A stretch of DNA of 64,000 nucleotides from Coraliomargarita sp965656715 (GCA_965656715.1 CBFHLR010000007.1:1-64000); one strand, 5' to 3'; counted from the stretch's first letter, positions 23,793-34,101 are shown. Notes: generated from the letters alone by a model not told the origin. Translations and numbers: made by a program.

Positions 23793-24995
23793 CTACCACT
23801 TATACTTCTTACGAACTTGGATACGAAGTAGGATACTGCTGAGGGCGAAGAAGCCGACGATGAAGAGGAAGACGAAGGCCGCACCATACTGCATGTTTTT
23901 GGTGTATTCGTTTTGCGGGATCTTCGAGCTAACTACGTAGATGTGGTAGGGCAGTGCCATGACGCCTTGGAAGACGAAGTCGGTGGGTTCTTTGAGGCCT
24001 TCCCATGGCAATTGGTCGCGCAGCGCGAAGGCAGCGGTGAACATGATCGGAGCCGTCTCACCTGCGACGCGTGCGATACCCATGATCGAGGATGTCAGGA
24101 TACCCGGCATTGCGTAGGGCAATACGTTGGTGCGAATCGAGGTCCACTTGGAGGCACCCAGTGCCAGCGAGCCTTCACGGAAGCCCTTCGGGATGGCACG
24201 CATGGATTCCTCGCTGGCGGCGATGATCACTGGCAGCGCCATAATCGCGAGTGTGAACCAGCCGGCGATCATGGAGACTCCCCAGTCGAAGAAGAGCACG
24301 AACATGCCGAAGCCGAACAGGCCGAAGACGATCGAAGGCACACCCGAGAGGTTTAAAATCGATAGTCGAATGATCTGCAGTGTTTTGCCGGGGCGGCTGT
24401 ATTCACTGAGATAGATCGCGCAGAGCACGCCAAGGCTCAGCGCAATGGCAATGGAGCCTGCGACGAGTAAGCAGGTGCCGATAATCGCTGGGCCGACGCC
24501 ACCACCACTGTATGCGTAGGTGGCGTATGCGTAGTTGTCTTTGTTCGGCGGGTTTTCGAGTGCGCGGTATTCGTTGTCGCTGAACATTAGGCGGTCTGCT
24601 TTGCGGGCGACATCGAGCTCTTTGTTTTCTGCCTCAATCGTTGCGATCTCGTCGAGGTAGATCTCCCGCTGCTCGACATCGTTCGAGCCGAGTCCGTTGA
24701 TCTTGGTGTTTAGGGACAGAATTTTACGTCCGTTGGCCTGCAAGGCGTCGTAAGGTTCCTTGGGCTCAAACACGTGCAGTGTCTGGGGCTTCTCTGTGAG
24801 GAAGCTGACATTGATGAAGGGGGCCTTGCTGGTGAAGACTGCCTTGGAGCCGTTGACGGCGATATCCAAGAAGATGTAGCCCGCTGCTGCGATCACGCAG
24901 TAAGTTGCGAGTCGGAAGAACAGCGTGGTTAAGTTCTCGGCGGTTTTGCGACGAGAAGGGCGGTGGGAGAAAATGTGTAATTTTTGATCAGCCAT
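23793..24995 (-). CDS. pstA: phosphate ABC transporter permease PstA, with periplasmic insert
   Basis: 400 residues, about 100 more than usual. Helix 1 lies at about 27-48. It is followed by a polar insert of roughly 110 residues (about 55-165), which includes a helical stretch, EQREIYLDEIATIEAENKEL. The permease core begins at GGGVGPAIIGTCLLVAG, with LNLSGVPSIVFGLFGFGMF and the coupling EAA-like loop ALGASKWTSIRTNVLPYAMPG. Partner of PstC in the membrane channel for phosphate. It is 28 bp from pstC. The insert should lie outside the membrane, on the periplasmic side. Confidence 0.95.
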   Translation of the reverse strand: MADQKLHIFSHRPSRRKTAENLTTLFFRLATYCVIAAAGYIFLDIAVNGSKAVFTSKAPFINVSFLTEKPQTLHVFEPKEPYDALQANGRKILSLNTKINGLGSNDVEQREIYLDEIATIEAENKELDVARKADRLMFSDNEYRALENPPNKDNYAYATYAYSGGGVGPAIIGTCLLVAGSIAIALSLGVLCAIYLSEYSRPGKTLQIIRLSILNLSGVPSIVFGLFGFGMFVLFFDWGVSMIAGWFTLAIMALPVIIAASEESMRAIPKGFREGSLALGASKWTSIRTNVLPYAMPGILTSSIMGIARVAGETAPIMFTAAFALRDQLPWEGLKEPTDFVFQGVMALPYHIYVVSSKIPQNEYTKNMQYGAAFVFLFIVGFFALSSILLRIQVRKKYKW

Positions 24996-25023
24996 GATGG
25001 AGTCCTTGTTTCGTGAGTCCGGT

Positions 25024-26832
25024 TTAGTCGCCGACCTTGCGGTAGCGTTTCACGACCCATTGGGCGCTGAGGTTAATTACGAGTGAGGCAAAGAAGAGCA
25101 CGATGCCGACCATGAAGAGGGCACGGTAGTGGAGACTGCCGCGAACCACTTCACCCATTTCCTGAGCAATGATACCCGTCATGGTATGCACCGGCTCGTA
25201 GAAGACGCCCATGCCGTTGGTGAAGTCGGGGATCTTGATGCGGTTACCGGCGCAAAGGAGCACCACCATGGTTTCACCGATCACGCGACCGAAGCCGAGC
25301 ATGATGGCGGAGATGATACCGGACAGTGCGGTTGGCACGATGACGCGCATCGTGGTCTGCAGTGGCGTTGCGCCGATTGCGAGCGAGGCTTCCTTAAAGT
25401 GGCGAGGGATGTTGTTAATCGCATCCTCGGCCAGTGTGAAAATCGTCGGGATCGCCATGAGTGCCAAGAGGCAGCCCGCGGTGAAGGCGTTCAAGCGTTC
25501 TTGCAGCGGGAAGAAGGGCACCCAAGACATGAACTCGAACTGGGAAAAGATACGAATGGCTTCGCCGAAGACGACCACGCCGAAGAAACCGATGACCACC
25601 GATGGAATCGCGGAGACGAATTCGATGTAGGGTTTGATCAGGTTGCGCTCAACTGGACCGGCAATCTGGTTGACGTAAATCGCGGCACCGACACCGAAAG
25701 GAATGGCAAAGAAGAGCGCGATCGCGGAAATCAGCAATGAGCCGGAGAGGAGAGGGAGCAGGCCATACCAGTCTTGCTGGTCACTTGCAGTGACCCATTC
25801 TTTGCCGGTCAGGAATGCGCCGAGCGCCCACCAGACGGAAATGCTGGCGTTTTGGTCCCATTCGGTGAGTGCTTCCTTGTGCTTGGAAATGTCGGATAGG
25901 TAGAGCGCGTTGAGTTCCTTGAAGCGTTCGATGCGTTCGTTGAGGTCCTCGTTGTTGAACTCGACTGCGTCCGCTTGGGTGAGGACTTCGTTGATTGAAC
26001 TTTCCAGGTCAGCGAGGATTTCTGCGTAGCGCTCCTGTTCGTTGGTGACGGCGGTGATTTCTTTGCTGAAGTCCAGCGGGACGATGGTGTCTTCGATTGC
26101 GTCGTATTGCTCCTCTAGAAGCATGAGGTAGACCTCGCGGTCTTCGTTCTCTATGGGCTTGCCTGCTTCGAGTTTGGCAAGGAGTTGGCGGCCAGTCTCG
26201 ACTTTTGCGGTGTTTAGCGAGTTCGCGCGGATATTCTCGTTGAGGCGCAGAATGAACTGTGCGCGATCTTGGTCGTTGAGCTTGTAGTTGTAGCTGCTGA
26301 CTGCGTCGATTTTGTCGGCATAATTGCCGAGGGTCTCACGCAGGTTCTCGTTGGTAATGTGTTGGTCGCGGATCTCGATGGCGGTATCCATCTTCTCTTT
26401 AATAAAGCGGCGCAGGTCCGAGCCGGTGCGCATATAGCCCATGAATAGGGCTTTCGCCTCGGGCGACATGACTGTCTTGGAAATGTCTTTCTGTGAGAGG
26501 CCGTCGTCTTTGAGCTGGTTGATCCACTCGGCGCGCACATCGTTCAGGTAGCGAGTGAGCGCGGTGTAGCCGTCGCGCTTTTCTTTGAGAATATCGACGT
26601 ATTCGAGGCCGGATTGGCGGTATTCGGTTAGACTCTTGTGGTAGAGGCCGAGGAAACCGGCGCCTTCTTTGAAGAGGAAGATCGTAATCAGTGTGAGAAC
26701 CACGATCGCCACGGTAGCGGAGCTGCCGAAGAAGGCCTTGATGATGCTGTCGGAGTCTTTTCCGAAGAGCACGGCACGGCGACGGCTGAAGGCCGGTTGT
26801 TGCGGTGCTTTGTTGTCGGTGAGCGGGTCCAT
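25024..26832 (-). CDS. pstC: phosphate ABC transporter permease PstC, with very large periplasmic insert
   Basis: 602 residues against the usual 300-340. Helix 1 is at about 37-55. Residues about 66-330 are a charged, mostly helical insert with long coiled-coil-like runs (LRETLGNYADKIDA, EILADLESSINEVL). The permease core starts near 355 with LPLLSGSLLISAIALFFAIP, followed by EFVSAIPSVVIGFFGVVVFG and the EAA loop SLAIGATPLQTTMRVIVPTA. First gene of the pstC-pstA-pstB-phoU unit, with its own upstream GTTACG repeat. The insert probably lies in the periplasm, where it could contact PstS or the porin; that is inference. Confidence 0.94.
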   Translation of the reverse strand: MDPLTDNKAPQQPAFSRRRAVLFGKDSDSIIKAFFGSSATVAIVVLTLITIFLFKEGAGFLGLYHKSLTEYRQSGLEYVDILKEKRDGYTALTRYLNDVRAEWINQLKDDGLSQKDISKTVMSPEAKALFMGYMRTGSDLRRFIKEKMDTAIEIRDQHITNENLRETLGNYADKIDAVSSYNYKLNDQDRAQFILRLNENIRANSLNTAKVETGRQLLAKLEAGKPIENEDREVYLMLLEEQYDAIEDTIVPLDFSKEITAVTNEQERYAEILADLESSINEVLTQADAVEFNNEDLNERIERFKELNALYLSDISKHKEALTEWDQNASISVWWALGAFLTGKEWVTASDQQDWYGLLPLLSGSLLISAIALFFAIPFGVGAAIYVNQIAGPVERNLIKPYIEFVSAIPSVVIGFFGVVVFGEAIRIFSQFEFMSWVPFFPLQERLNAFTAGCLLALMAIPTIFTLAEDAINNIPRHFKEASLAIGATPLQTTMRVIVPTALSGIISAIMLGFGRVIGETMVVLLCAGNRIKIPDFTNGMGVFYEPVHTMTGIIAQEMGEVVRGSLHYRALFMVGIVLFFASLVINLSAQWVVKRYRKVGD

Positions 26833-26932
26833 GCGGATTGGGAAGTTCTAAATGTCAGCGTTGCGCTTTGTTACGAAAATCGAATTCGGCTGGATGTATA
26901 GGCCCTAATACGCTGAATCCAAGCCTGCTTAG

Positions 26933-26949
26933 GTTACGATTGTGTTACG
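26933..26949 (-). promoter_or_regulatory. putative Pho box upstream of pstC
   Basis: Two GTTACG hexamers (26933-26938 and 26944-26949) are spaced exactly 11 bp start to start, as in PhoB/PhoP-type direct repeats. They lie about 100 bp upstream of pstC and beyond the pstS terminator, so pstCAB-phoU can be controlled separately from pstS. Confidence 0.6.
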
Positions 26950-26992
26950 AAATGCGATTTTTCGTCTTCGGTCGAGTTTAATGGCAGTCAAG

Positions 26993-27025
26993 AAAAAGGC
27001 CGTCGCCTGAGTGGCGACGGCCTTT
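26993..27025 (-). terminator. Rho-independent terminator of pstS
   Basis: AAAGGCCGTCGCC, a short loop and GGCGACGGCCTTT. It sits 24 bp after the pstS stop codon. A 5-A run on the plus strand gives a T run on the minus strand. Confidence 0.9.
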
Positions 27026-27048
27026 GTGGGATGATAGTGCTTCAGATC

Positions 27049-27972
<924 letters not shown>

Positions 27973-28016
27973 AGTATTATACTGCCAGATTGATCGGCTT
28001 TATGAAATTTAACGTA

Positions 28017-28049
28017 GTTAAGTTACGAAAGGGCGCCGTTGATGTTACA
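28017..28049 (-). promoter_or_regulatory. putative Pho box upstream of pstS
   Basis: GTTAAG (28017), GTTACG (28022) and GTTACA (28044) are present, the last two exactly 22 bp apart (two 11-bp steps). The GTTACA copy lies in the loop of a hairpin (28033-28056) that may be the porin terminator, so part of the pattern may have a second explanation. Confidence 0.45.
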
Positions 28050-28056
28050 ACGGCGT
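28033..28056 (-). terminator. hairpin after the porin gene, possible terminator
   Basis: CGCCGTTG, a 6-nt loop and CAACGGCG, 15 bp beyond the porin stop. The T run on the minus strand is weak. Confidence 0.5.
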
Positions 28057-28070
28057 CACATTGTTAAGAT

Positions 28071-29213
28071 TTACCAGCTGATGCGGAATGCGGAGGTGAA
28101 GCCTAGGCCTTCGTATGCGTCGTCGTTGGTGGTCGCATAGTCGACGCCGTTCTGCCATTTTACCTTGTGACCGTAGAAGTAGGTGTTGAGGCCGAGGTAG
28201 AACTCGTGTGCTTCGTCAACTGCACCGTTGCCGCCGACAACACCTGCGCCGCGAGCGTATCGGTTGAGGCGAATGTTGCCTTCCTCGCTTTCGATGTAGG
28301 TGTAGCTGCCAACGACTTGGAAGTTCTTGCTCAGGTCATAGAATGGCATGAGCTGAAGTGCGAAGAAATCGTTGTCGTCGTGACCTGTTGCGTAGGCAAG
28401 GTCCGTGTGGAGGTGCTTGTTGCTGTCGTCGTATTTGAAGCTGATCGATAGGATGTGCTCCAAGTTGTCCTGGCTGTGTGCATACTCGGCTTCGCTGTCG
28501 CTGGACTCGTCTTGGTAGACGTAGTCGAAGCGAAGGTCTGCGTTGTCGACGTCGAGTGAGTCTGCGAAATCGTAGCCGACGCTTGCGAGTGCGAACCAGC
28601 TGCCGTCGAAGCTATTGTCGAACTCGTCGCTGTTGGTGTTAGAGAATACGCCGCCCTTCCAGCTCCACTTATCCTTGGTGCCGGCTGCAGTGACGCCTGT
28701 GAAATACTCGGTGCGGAACCAGATGTTCTCGCCGATGAGGCTACGCTCTGCGCGGTAGAGCTTCTTTGACGACGTTGCGCCGTCGAGTGTGAAGCCTGCG
28801 GATTGCTTGCCGACTTTGATCTTCAGGTCGCTGTTTGGCTTCCATGCGATGTAGGCGTCGGTGAGCTTATTGTAAACTGGGTCATGGTCGTTGAGGTTCA
28901 TGTCCATCTCAACGTGGGCTTGGAACTCATTGAGGAAGTCGACCTTGAAGCCGGAGCGAGCGCGGCGCCAGCGATTCTCTTCGTTGTGGCTGGTCTCTTC
29001 GTTATCGTAGTAGCTGTAGTCGTATTGCAGCCGACCGGTGAATGCTACCTTTTGGATGAAGCCGTTGTCTTCGTTTTCATAGAGCTTGGCGTAGCTCCAG
29101 GCTTTCTCGAGGCCGGCCTCGATGTTGTCGAGTGTTTCAGATGCGCCTGCAACTAGTGGGGTGCTAGCGGCTGCGATTGCAGTCAGGCTTAGGATGCGTG
29201 ATGGTGTATTCAT
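28071..29213 (-). CDS. OprP/OprO-like phosphate-selective porin
   Basis: 380 residues from the ATG at 29213, where a signal peptide begins (MNTPSRILSLTAIAAAST). The mature part is strand-rich with alternating aromatic residues (FTGRLQYDYSYYD, NRWRRARSGFKVDF, HVEMDMNLND) and ends in the aromatic C-terminal strand SAFRISW, a usual outer-membrane insertion signal. FKVDFLNEFQAHVEMDMN is typical of the OprP superfamily. A role in phosphate passage across the outer membrane is inferred from family and from its place beside pstS. It has its own upstream 22-bp-spaced GTTAC motif. Confidence 0.9.
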   Translation of the reverse strand: MNTPSRILSLTAIAAASTPLVAGASETLDNIEAGLEKAWSYAKLYENEDNGFIQKVAFTGRLQYDYSYYDNEETSHNEENRWRRARSGFKVDFLNEFQAHVEMDMNLNDHDPVYNKLTDAYIAWKPNSDLKIKVGKQSAGFTLDGATSSKKLYRAERSLIGENIWFRTEYFTGVTAAGTKDKWSWKGGVFSNTNSDEFDNSFDGSWFALASVGYDFADSLDVDNADLRFDYVYQDESSDSEAEYAHSQDNLEHILSISFKYDDSNKHLHTDLAYATGHDDNDFFALQLMPFYDLSKNFQVVGSYTYIESEEGNIRLNRYARGAGVVGGNGAVDEAHEFYLGLNTYFYGHKVKWQNGVDYATTNDDAYEGLGFTSAFRISW

Positions 29214-29298
29214 CGTGTTTGTTTGTTGTCTATTTTTTAGTGATTCGCGAATGCTGGTTGGCTGCTTGTCGCGAACCTGTAACAAATAGCCCATTAAA

Positions 29299-29326
29299 GT
29301 TACGTAAATGAGTCAAAATTGTTACA
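29299..29326 (-). promoter_or_regulatory. putative Pho box upstream of the porin gene
   Basis: GTTACG (29299) and GTTACA (29321) are 22 bp apart, with a weaker GAGTCA at the intermediate 11-bp position (29310). This matches the spacing seen near pstS and pstC. The region is shared with the divergent two-component genes. The rest of 29214-29523 shows no gene. Confidence 0.6.
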
Positions 29327-29523
29327 ATAGAGTGAACTATGTCTATTTTGTGATGATTAGTAGCATTTTGTGTCTAATATGTGTTATTAGGGTTAACAAT
29401 GTTACGCTTCTGTGGCATGGGGTTGGTGTGTTCATACGGATCGCTTCCATACTTCAGCTCGATGGAGCTTTGGGGGCCAGGACGCCCTAACTGACTGCAC
29501 CCCTGCAAAATTGACTTTTAGTT

Positions 29524-30267
29524 GTGGGCGACTTGTATCCGTTTTTGATTTTGAAGAACGCTCTCCACGAACCTGACATTTCTAAGATACTGATCGTTGA
29601 AGATGATCATAAAACCGCTCAGGCTTTGCGTCGTGGTCTTATGATTGAAGGTTACGTGGTGGATGCCGTCTATAATGGGCAAGCGGGGCTCGATTTGTTG
29701 ACGACTCAGATGTTCGATGCAGTTGTTCTGGACTGGATGATGCCTAAGAAGGACGGTCTTGAGGTGCTCGAGGCTTTGGAAGGTTTGGAGAGACGACCTC
29801 CGGTCCTGCTATTGACGGCGCGAGATGCGGTTGAGGATCGTGTGCAGGGCTTAGAGAGTGGTGCGGATGATTATATGGTGAAGCCCTTTGCGTTTGCGGA
29901 GTTGCTAGCGCGCATTCGGGTGATGCTTCGACGTTCAAAGCCGGCTGAAAATACATCTAGCCAGTTAGATGGAGTGTCTCTCGATATCGCATCGCGTCAG
30001 GTTTGGCGTGATGGGAGTCAAATCGTGTTAACGCCACGTGAGTTTGATTTACTTGCCTACTTTATGCGCTACCCGCGCCAGGTGGTGACCCGCCAGATGT
30101 TGGCGAGTGATGTTTGGCGTGAGGCGAAGCGCACGACATCGTTGGATAATGTGATTGATGTGCACATTGCCCGCTTGCGCAAAAAGCTGGATGAATGTGG
30201 CGATGGGGGACTCATTCGCACTGTGCGTGGTGTTGGGTTTGTGATGGGGAAGGATACATTTGAATGA
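29524..30267 (+). CDS. OmpR-family response regulator
   Basis: 247 residues. The receiver has acidic pocket EDD (about 26-28), phosphoacceptor Asp about 70 in VVLDWMMPKKDG, Thr in LLLTARDA and Lys in VKPF. A winged-helix domain follows (LTPREFDLLAYFMRYP, LRKKLDECG, RTVRGVGF). The GTG at 29524 is the only plausible upstream start, but several in-frame TTG codons follow, so the true start is uncertain; the conserved part begins at KILIVEDD. The kinase gene overlaps by 4 bp. Location suggests a PhoB role, but the motifs are closer to the CusR/QseB subgroup, so metal or other signals remain possible. Confidence 0.88.
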   Translation: MGDLYPFLILKNALHEPDISKILIVEDDHKTAQALRRGLMIEGYVVDAVYNGQAGLDLLTTQMFDAVVLDWMMPKKDGLEVLEALEGLERRPPVLLLTARDAVEDRVQGLESGADDYMVKPFAFAELLARIRVMLRRSKPAENTSSQLDGVSLDIASRQVWRDGSQIVLTPREFDLLAYFMRYPRQVVTRQMLASDVWREAKRTTSLDNVIDVHIARLRKKLDECGDGGLIRTVRGVGFVMGKDTFE

Positions 30268-31658
30268 GCGAGTGGTGGAAACGTCGGCCCCTTAAGGTTC
30301 GTCTGGCGAGCTGGTTCGCGGTGGTTTGCTGTGGTGTCTTGTTTAGTCTGGTGCCATTTATCTATTTGTGGATTGAGCACCGATTGTATGCTGACTTGGA
30401 CCAGCAGCTTAAAGTTGATTGGGATTTGGTCGAGGCGCACTTGGAGCGAAGTCCGGGGCACGGCATTCGCTGGCGTGCAGATAGCCCCGCGACTCCGGAT
30501 AGCCCCGGTTATGCGGGCACTTCATTTGATGTCTGGGCTAAGGGAGACTTGATTATGGATCATGTCTCCACAGATGAGGTTCGAATTGAGCAAGTTCCAC
30601 AGGGCGCAGGTGGGGAGGTTTCGGATTTTTATTCGGTTGTTAGCCCCCTTGGCACGCATGTTCGTGTGATGGAACGGTCTTGTGTGGTTGATGAGGAACG
30701 GGCCATTTTGCGTGTATTCCGAGATATTTCGGGTGTGCACCGCAACTTGAAGCAGATTGTGTCCGCATTTGCGATTGGAGCTCCAGTCGCTGCACTGCTT
30801 GTTGCAATCGGTGGCTACCTAATGGTCAGCCGAATGCTTCGTCCGGTGAGCGCAATGGTGGAGCAAGCTGAGCGTATTACATCGGAGTCGTTGAGTGAGC
30901 GACTTCCGAACCCGAACCCGCATGATGAAGTTGGACGTTTGGCAGATGTGTTTAATGGCACTCTAGGGCGTCTGGAGGACTCGTTTGAGTCATTGAAGCA
31001 ATTCACGGCTGATGCCTCGCACGAGTTGCGGACTCCTCTGACTGCTTTGCGCACGGTCGGTGAGGTGGCGTTGCGAGAGGAGGGCGATGTGGCGGTGCTT
31101 TGTGAAACGATTGGCAGTATGCTGGAGGAGGCTCAGCGACTGAACGATTTGATCGATTCGTTACTGTTGCTGGCTCGGGGAGATTCGGAACAGCAGCTCG
31201 CGATTGAAGCCGTAGAGCTTGCGGGCTTTGTTGAGCAGCTACATGAATGGGTGGATGTGCTGGCAGCTGAGAAGGGGCAAGTGATCGAGACGGAAGTGGA
31301 TTTGGAATTGAGTTTGCGCACGGATCCGCGACTGCTCCGCCATGCCTTGTCGAATCTGTTGCATAATGCGGTCTTTTATAGCCCTGAGCAAAGCACTATT
31401 CGTATTTCAGCTGAGCGTCGTGGTCTTGAGCTTTTCATTGCGGTTTGTGATGAGGGGCCGGGGATCGCACCGGAGGATCAGAAGAAGATCTTTGAGCGGT
31501 TTTATCGGGTCGACAAAGCACGCTCGCGAGAGGGTGGCGGCTTCGGGCTTGGCTTGGCGATTGCGCAGATGTCGGTGCAGCGTCTGGGGGGGCGTCTTGA
31601 GCTGAAGAGCGAATTCGGACATGGGAGCCGCTTTCAAATTATACTGCCGGCGTTTTAG
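30264..31658 (+). CDS. membrane sensor histidine kinase
   Basis: 464 residues. Helix 1 lies at about 15-37, a periplasmic sensor region of roughly 130 residues follows, and helix 2 is at about 167-189. A HAMP domain comes next, then the phosphoacceptor His 253 in DASHELRTPLTALR. The ATP-binding lid motifs follow: N box LSNLLHNAVFYSP, G1 VCDEGPGIAPED, F box and G2 GGGFGLGLAIAQ. There is no PAS domain, unlike classical PhoR. It is translated from an ATG overlapping the regulator's stop codon. It may sense phosphate status via PhoU or an unrelated envelope signal; sequence cannot decide. Confidence 0.9.
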   Translation: MSEWWKRRPLKVRLASWFAVVCCGVLFSLVPFIYLWIEHRLYADLDQQLKVDWDLVEAHLERSPGHGIRWRADSPATPDSPGYAGTSFDVWAKGDLIMDHVSTDEVRIEQVPQGAGGEVSDFYSVVSPLGTHVRVMERSCVVDEERAILRVFRDISGVHRNLKQIVSAFAIGAPVAALLVAIGGYLMVSRMLRPVSAMVEQAERITSESLSERLPNPNPHDEVGRLADVFNGTLGRLEDSFESLKQFTADASHELRTPLTALRTVGEVALREEGDVAVLCETIGSMLEEAQRLNDLIDSLLLLARGDSEQQLAIEAVELAGFVEQLHEWVDVLAAEKGQVIETEVDLELSLRTDPRLLRHALSNLLHNAVFYSPEQSTIRISAERRGLELFIAVCDEGPGIAPEDQKKIFERFYRVDKARSREGGGFGLGLAIAQMSVQRLGGRLELKSEFGHGSRFQIILPAF

Positions 31659-31771
31659 GTTGAGGTGTGTCTGTTGGCAGTCTGAGTGCACGATTGATAC
31701 GGATGCGGTCTGGTGGGAAAATGGGAGTCATATTGTAAGGTTTTAAGCTTGTTAAGGGATTCCATTAAAGA

Positions 31772-33211
31772 ATGCCCACTAAACCTTTAATTCTATGGTT
31801 TCGCCGCGACTTACGCCTGCGTGACAACCCTGCGCTTGCTGCTGCGATTGAGCAGGGGCGAACACTGATTCCTGTATATGTGCACGATGCCTCTCTGGGC
31901 GTAGATTGGGCGCCCGGTGCTGCGTCCAAGGTCTGGTTGCATGCTGCATTGCATCATCTGGATCAGGATTTACGTCGGCTTGGTGGCCAGTTGATCTTGC
32001 GCTCAGGGGAGTCGCGGGAAGTGCTTCAAGAGTTGATCAAGGAAACGGGGGCTGCCGCGGTGTATTGGAACCGTCGATACGACCCTGCGGGTCGCGAGTT
32101 GGATGCCGGAATTAAGCGTCATCTCATAGATATGGGCGTTGAGGCAAAGAGTTTTAATTCGGCGCTGCTCAATGAACCGCATACGGTTAGTTCGAAGGTG
32201 GGAGAGCCTTACAAGGTTTACACCCCCTACTTTAAGGCGGCACGCCAACGGAGAGTCGAACTGCCCTGTGAGCCAGATTACTGGGCGCTGTGTTTTTGTG
32301 ATACTTTGCCTCAGTCTGAGTCCCTTGATCGGCTTGGTCTGTCACCTTGTAAGGACTGGGCTGGCGGTATGATGACCGGTTGGGATCCGAGTGAGCAGGG
32401 GGCACTTGGGCGTGTGAAGGCTTTCGCGTGGAAAGCGTCGGCCGATTACGATGTGGATCGCGACCGGCCTGATTTGGATGGCACCTCTTGTATGTCGCCC
32501 TATTTGCACTTTGGTCAAATTGGACCGCGCCAAATCGTGGAGGCGCTGGACGGCGCTTATGAGAACGGGAAAGGCGGGGCCTTTGTGTATTTAAAGGAGC
32601 TCTACTGGCGTGAATTTGCCTATCATGTGCTGTATCATTTTCCGCATACGGTGGATCGGCCATTGCGGCCCGAGTATGCCGATTTTCCATGGGAAGGAAA
32701 TCGTGAGCACTTACGGCGTTGGCAGCTGGGCCAGACGGGCTATCCGATCATTGATGCAGGAATGCGTCAGCTCTGGCAGACAGGTTGGATGCACAATCGA
32801 GTGCGCATGATTGTGGCGTCTTTCTTAGTGAAGCACTTGCTACAGGATTGGAAGGCGGGCGCACGTTGGTTTTGGGATACACTGGTGGATGCGGATTTGG
32901 CGAGTAACACGCTTGGTTGGCAGTGGAGTGGAGGTTGTGGTGCGGATGCAGCGCCTTACTTTAGGGTATTTAATCCAATTATTCAGGGTAAGAAGTTCGA
33001 TCCGGATGGTGCATATGTGAAACGCTATGTTCCTGAGCTTGCAAACTTGCCTGCGAGTCAGATCCATACTCCGTGGGAGGTTCCAAGTGAGGTGTTGTCT
33101 GCTTTGGGAGTTCGACTCGGTGAGAATTATCCGTATCCTGTCATTGAGCACAGCGAAGGGCGTGCGAGGGCCTTGGGTGCATTTGAGCAGTTTCGTGCAG
33201 TCGGCGTATGA
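31772..33211 (+). CDS. phrB: deoxyribodipyrimidine photolyase (class I CPD type)
   Basis: Light-driven repair of cyclobutane pyrimidine dimers. 479 residues. The N-terminal antenna-binding alpha/beta domain starts LILWFRRDLRLRDNPAL. The C-terminal FAD domain has SPYLHFGQIGPRQIV, LYWREFAYHVLYHFP and PIIDAGMRQLWQTGWMHNR, then SFLVKHLLQDWKAG, and ends with the NTLGWQWSGGCGADAAPYFR signature. All are typical class I photolyase features. A cryptochrome-DASH role is less likely given the motifs. The next gene overlaps its stop by 4 bp. Confidence 0.93.
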   Translation: MPTKPLILWFRRDLRLRDNPALAAAIEQGRTLIPVYVHDASLGVDWAPGAASKVWLHAALHHLDQDLRRLGGQLILRSGESREVLQELIKETGAAAVYWNRRYDPAGRELDAGIKRHLIDMGVEAKSFNSALLNEPHTVSSKVGEPYKVYTPYFKAARQRRVELPCEPDYWALCFCDTLPQSESLDRLGLSPCKDWAGGMMTGWDPSEQGALGRVKAFAWKASADYDVDRDRPDLDGTSCMSPYLHFGQIGPRQIVEALDGAYENGKGGAFVYLKELYWREFAYHVLYHFPHTVDRPLRPEYADFPWEGNREHLRRWQLGQTGYPIIDAGMRQLWQTGWMHNRVRMIVASFLVKHLLQDWKAGARWFWDTLVDADLASNTLGWQWSGGCGADAAPYFRVFNPIIQGKKFDPDGAYVKRYVPELANLPASQIHTPWEVPSEVLSALGVRLGENYPYPVIEHSEGRARALGAFEQFRAVGV

Positions 33212-34101
33212 GTGAGAAGAAGAAAACGATATTGGTTACGGGCGCGACCGGTTTGGTGGGGCGTGCGCTCTGCCCGCGTCTGCGCGAGCTTGGGCACGAG
33301 GTGCGCGCGTTGTCGAGAAGTTCAGGTGAGTATCGATGGAATGTTGAACGTGGTGAACTGGATGCGAGCGTGCTTGAGGGGGTCGACTGTGTCGTGCACT
33401 TGGCAGGTGAGTCGGTGGCGCAGCGTTGGTCCACGGATGTGAAACGGCGGATTCGAGAGAGTCGCGTTCAAAGCACGGACTTGTTGGTGCGACGAATTAT
33501 CGAGCTTGGTTTGCGGCCGGATTTTATCTCGGCTTCCGGTGTGAGTTTTTATGGGAGGCAGCGTGACGGAGTGGTGGATGAGGCCGGATCGAAAGGGCAG
33601 GGCTTTTTGGCGGATGTGGTTGAGGGTTGGGAGGGTGCGGCCTTGCCGTTAACCAATGCTGGGTTGAGGACGGTATTCCTTCGAATTGGTGTCGTGCTGA
33701 GCGCTGATGGGGGTGCTTTGGAAAAGTTATTGCCAGTCTTTAAGTCGGGAGTTGGGGGACGTGTCGGCTCAGGTCGACAGCGCATGAGCTGGATAGGGCT
33801 GGAGGATCTAGTGAGGTGTTTTGTTGCGGCAATTGAGCGTAAGGAGATGCATGGTGTGGTGAATGCGGTTGCGCCCAATACTGTGAGTAATTCTGAGTTT
33901 ACTAAAGCGCTCGGAGCAATACTGGGGCGCGCGACAGTCTGCCCTGTGCCGAAGTTCCTGATTCGCGGTTTATATGGAGAAATGGCGGATGAGACGATCC
34001 TGACAGACTTAGCTGTCAGGCCGCAGCGCTTATTGGATATGGGGTTTGATTGGAATACGCCGATTTTGGAGTTGGCGCTCCTTAACGCGTTGAAACACTG
34101 A
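33208..34101 (+). CDS. TIGR01777-type NAD(P)-dependent epimerase
   Basis: 297 residues of an SDR-fold protein. The N-terminal TGATGLVGRAL is the NAD(P)-binding glycine motif (about 12-22). VVHLAGESVAQRWS, RESRVQSTDLLVR and FISASGVSFYGRQ, with the expected Ser and Tyr, match the YfcH/SULA-like subgroup. The C-terminal part has a short helical DUF1731-like end (LIRGLYGEMADETILTD). The ATG lies inside the photolyase stop region (ATGA), so they are coupled. The biochemical role of this subgroup is not known. Confidence 0.88.
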   Translation: MSEKKKTILVTGATGLVGRALCPRLRELGHEVRALSRSSGEYRWNVERGELDASVLEGVDCVVHLAGESVAQRWSTDVKRRIRESRVQSTDLLVRRIIELGLRPDFISASGVSFYGRQRDGVVDEAGSKGQGFLADVVEGWEGAALPLTNAGLRTVFLRIGVVLSADGGALEKLLPVFKSGVGGRVGSGRQRMSWIGLEDLVRCFVAAIERKEMHGVVNAVAPNTVSNSEFTKALGAILGRATVCPVPKFLIRGLYGEMADETILTDLAVRPQRLLDMGFDWNTPILELALLNALKH

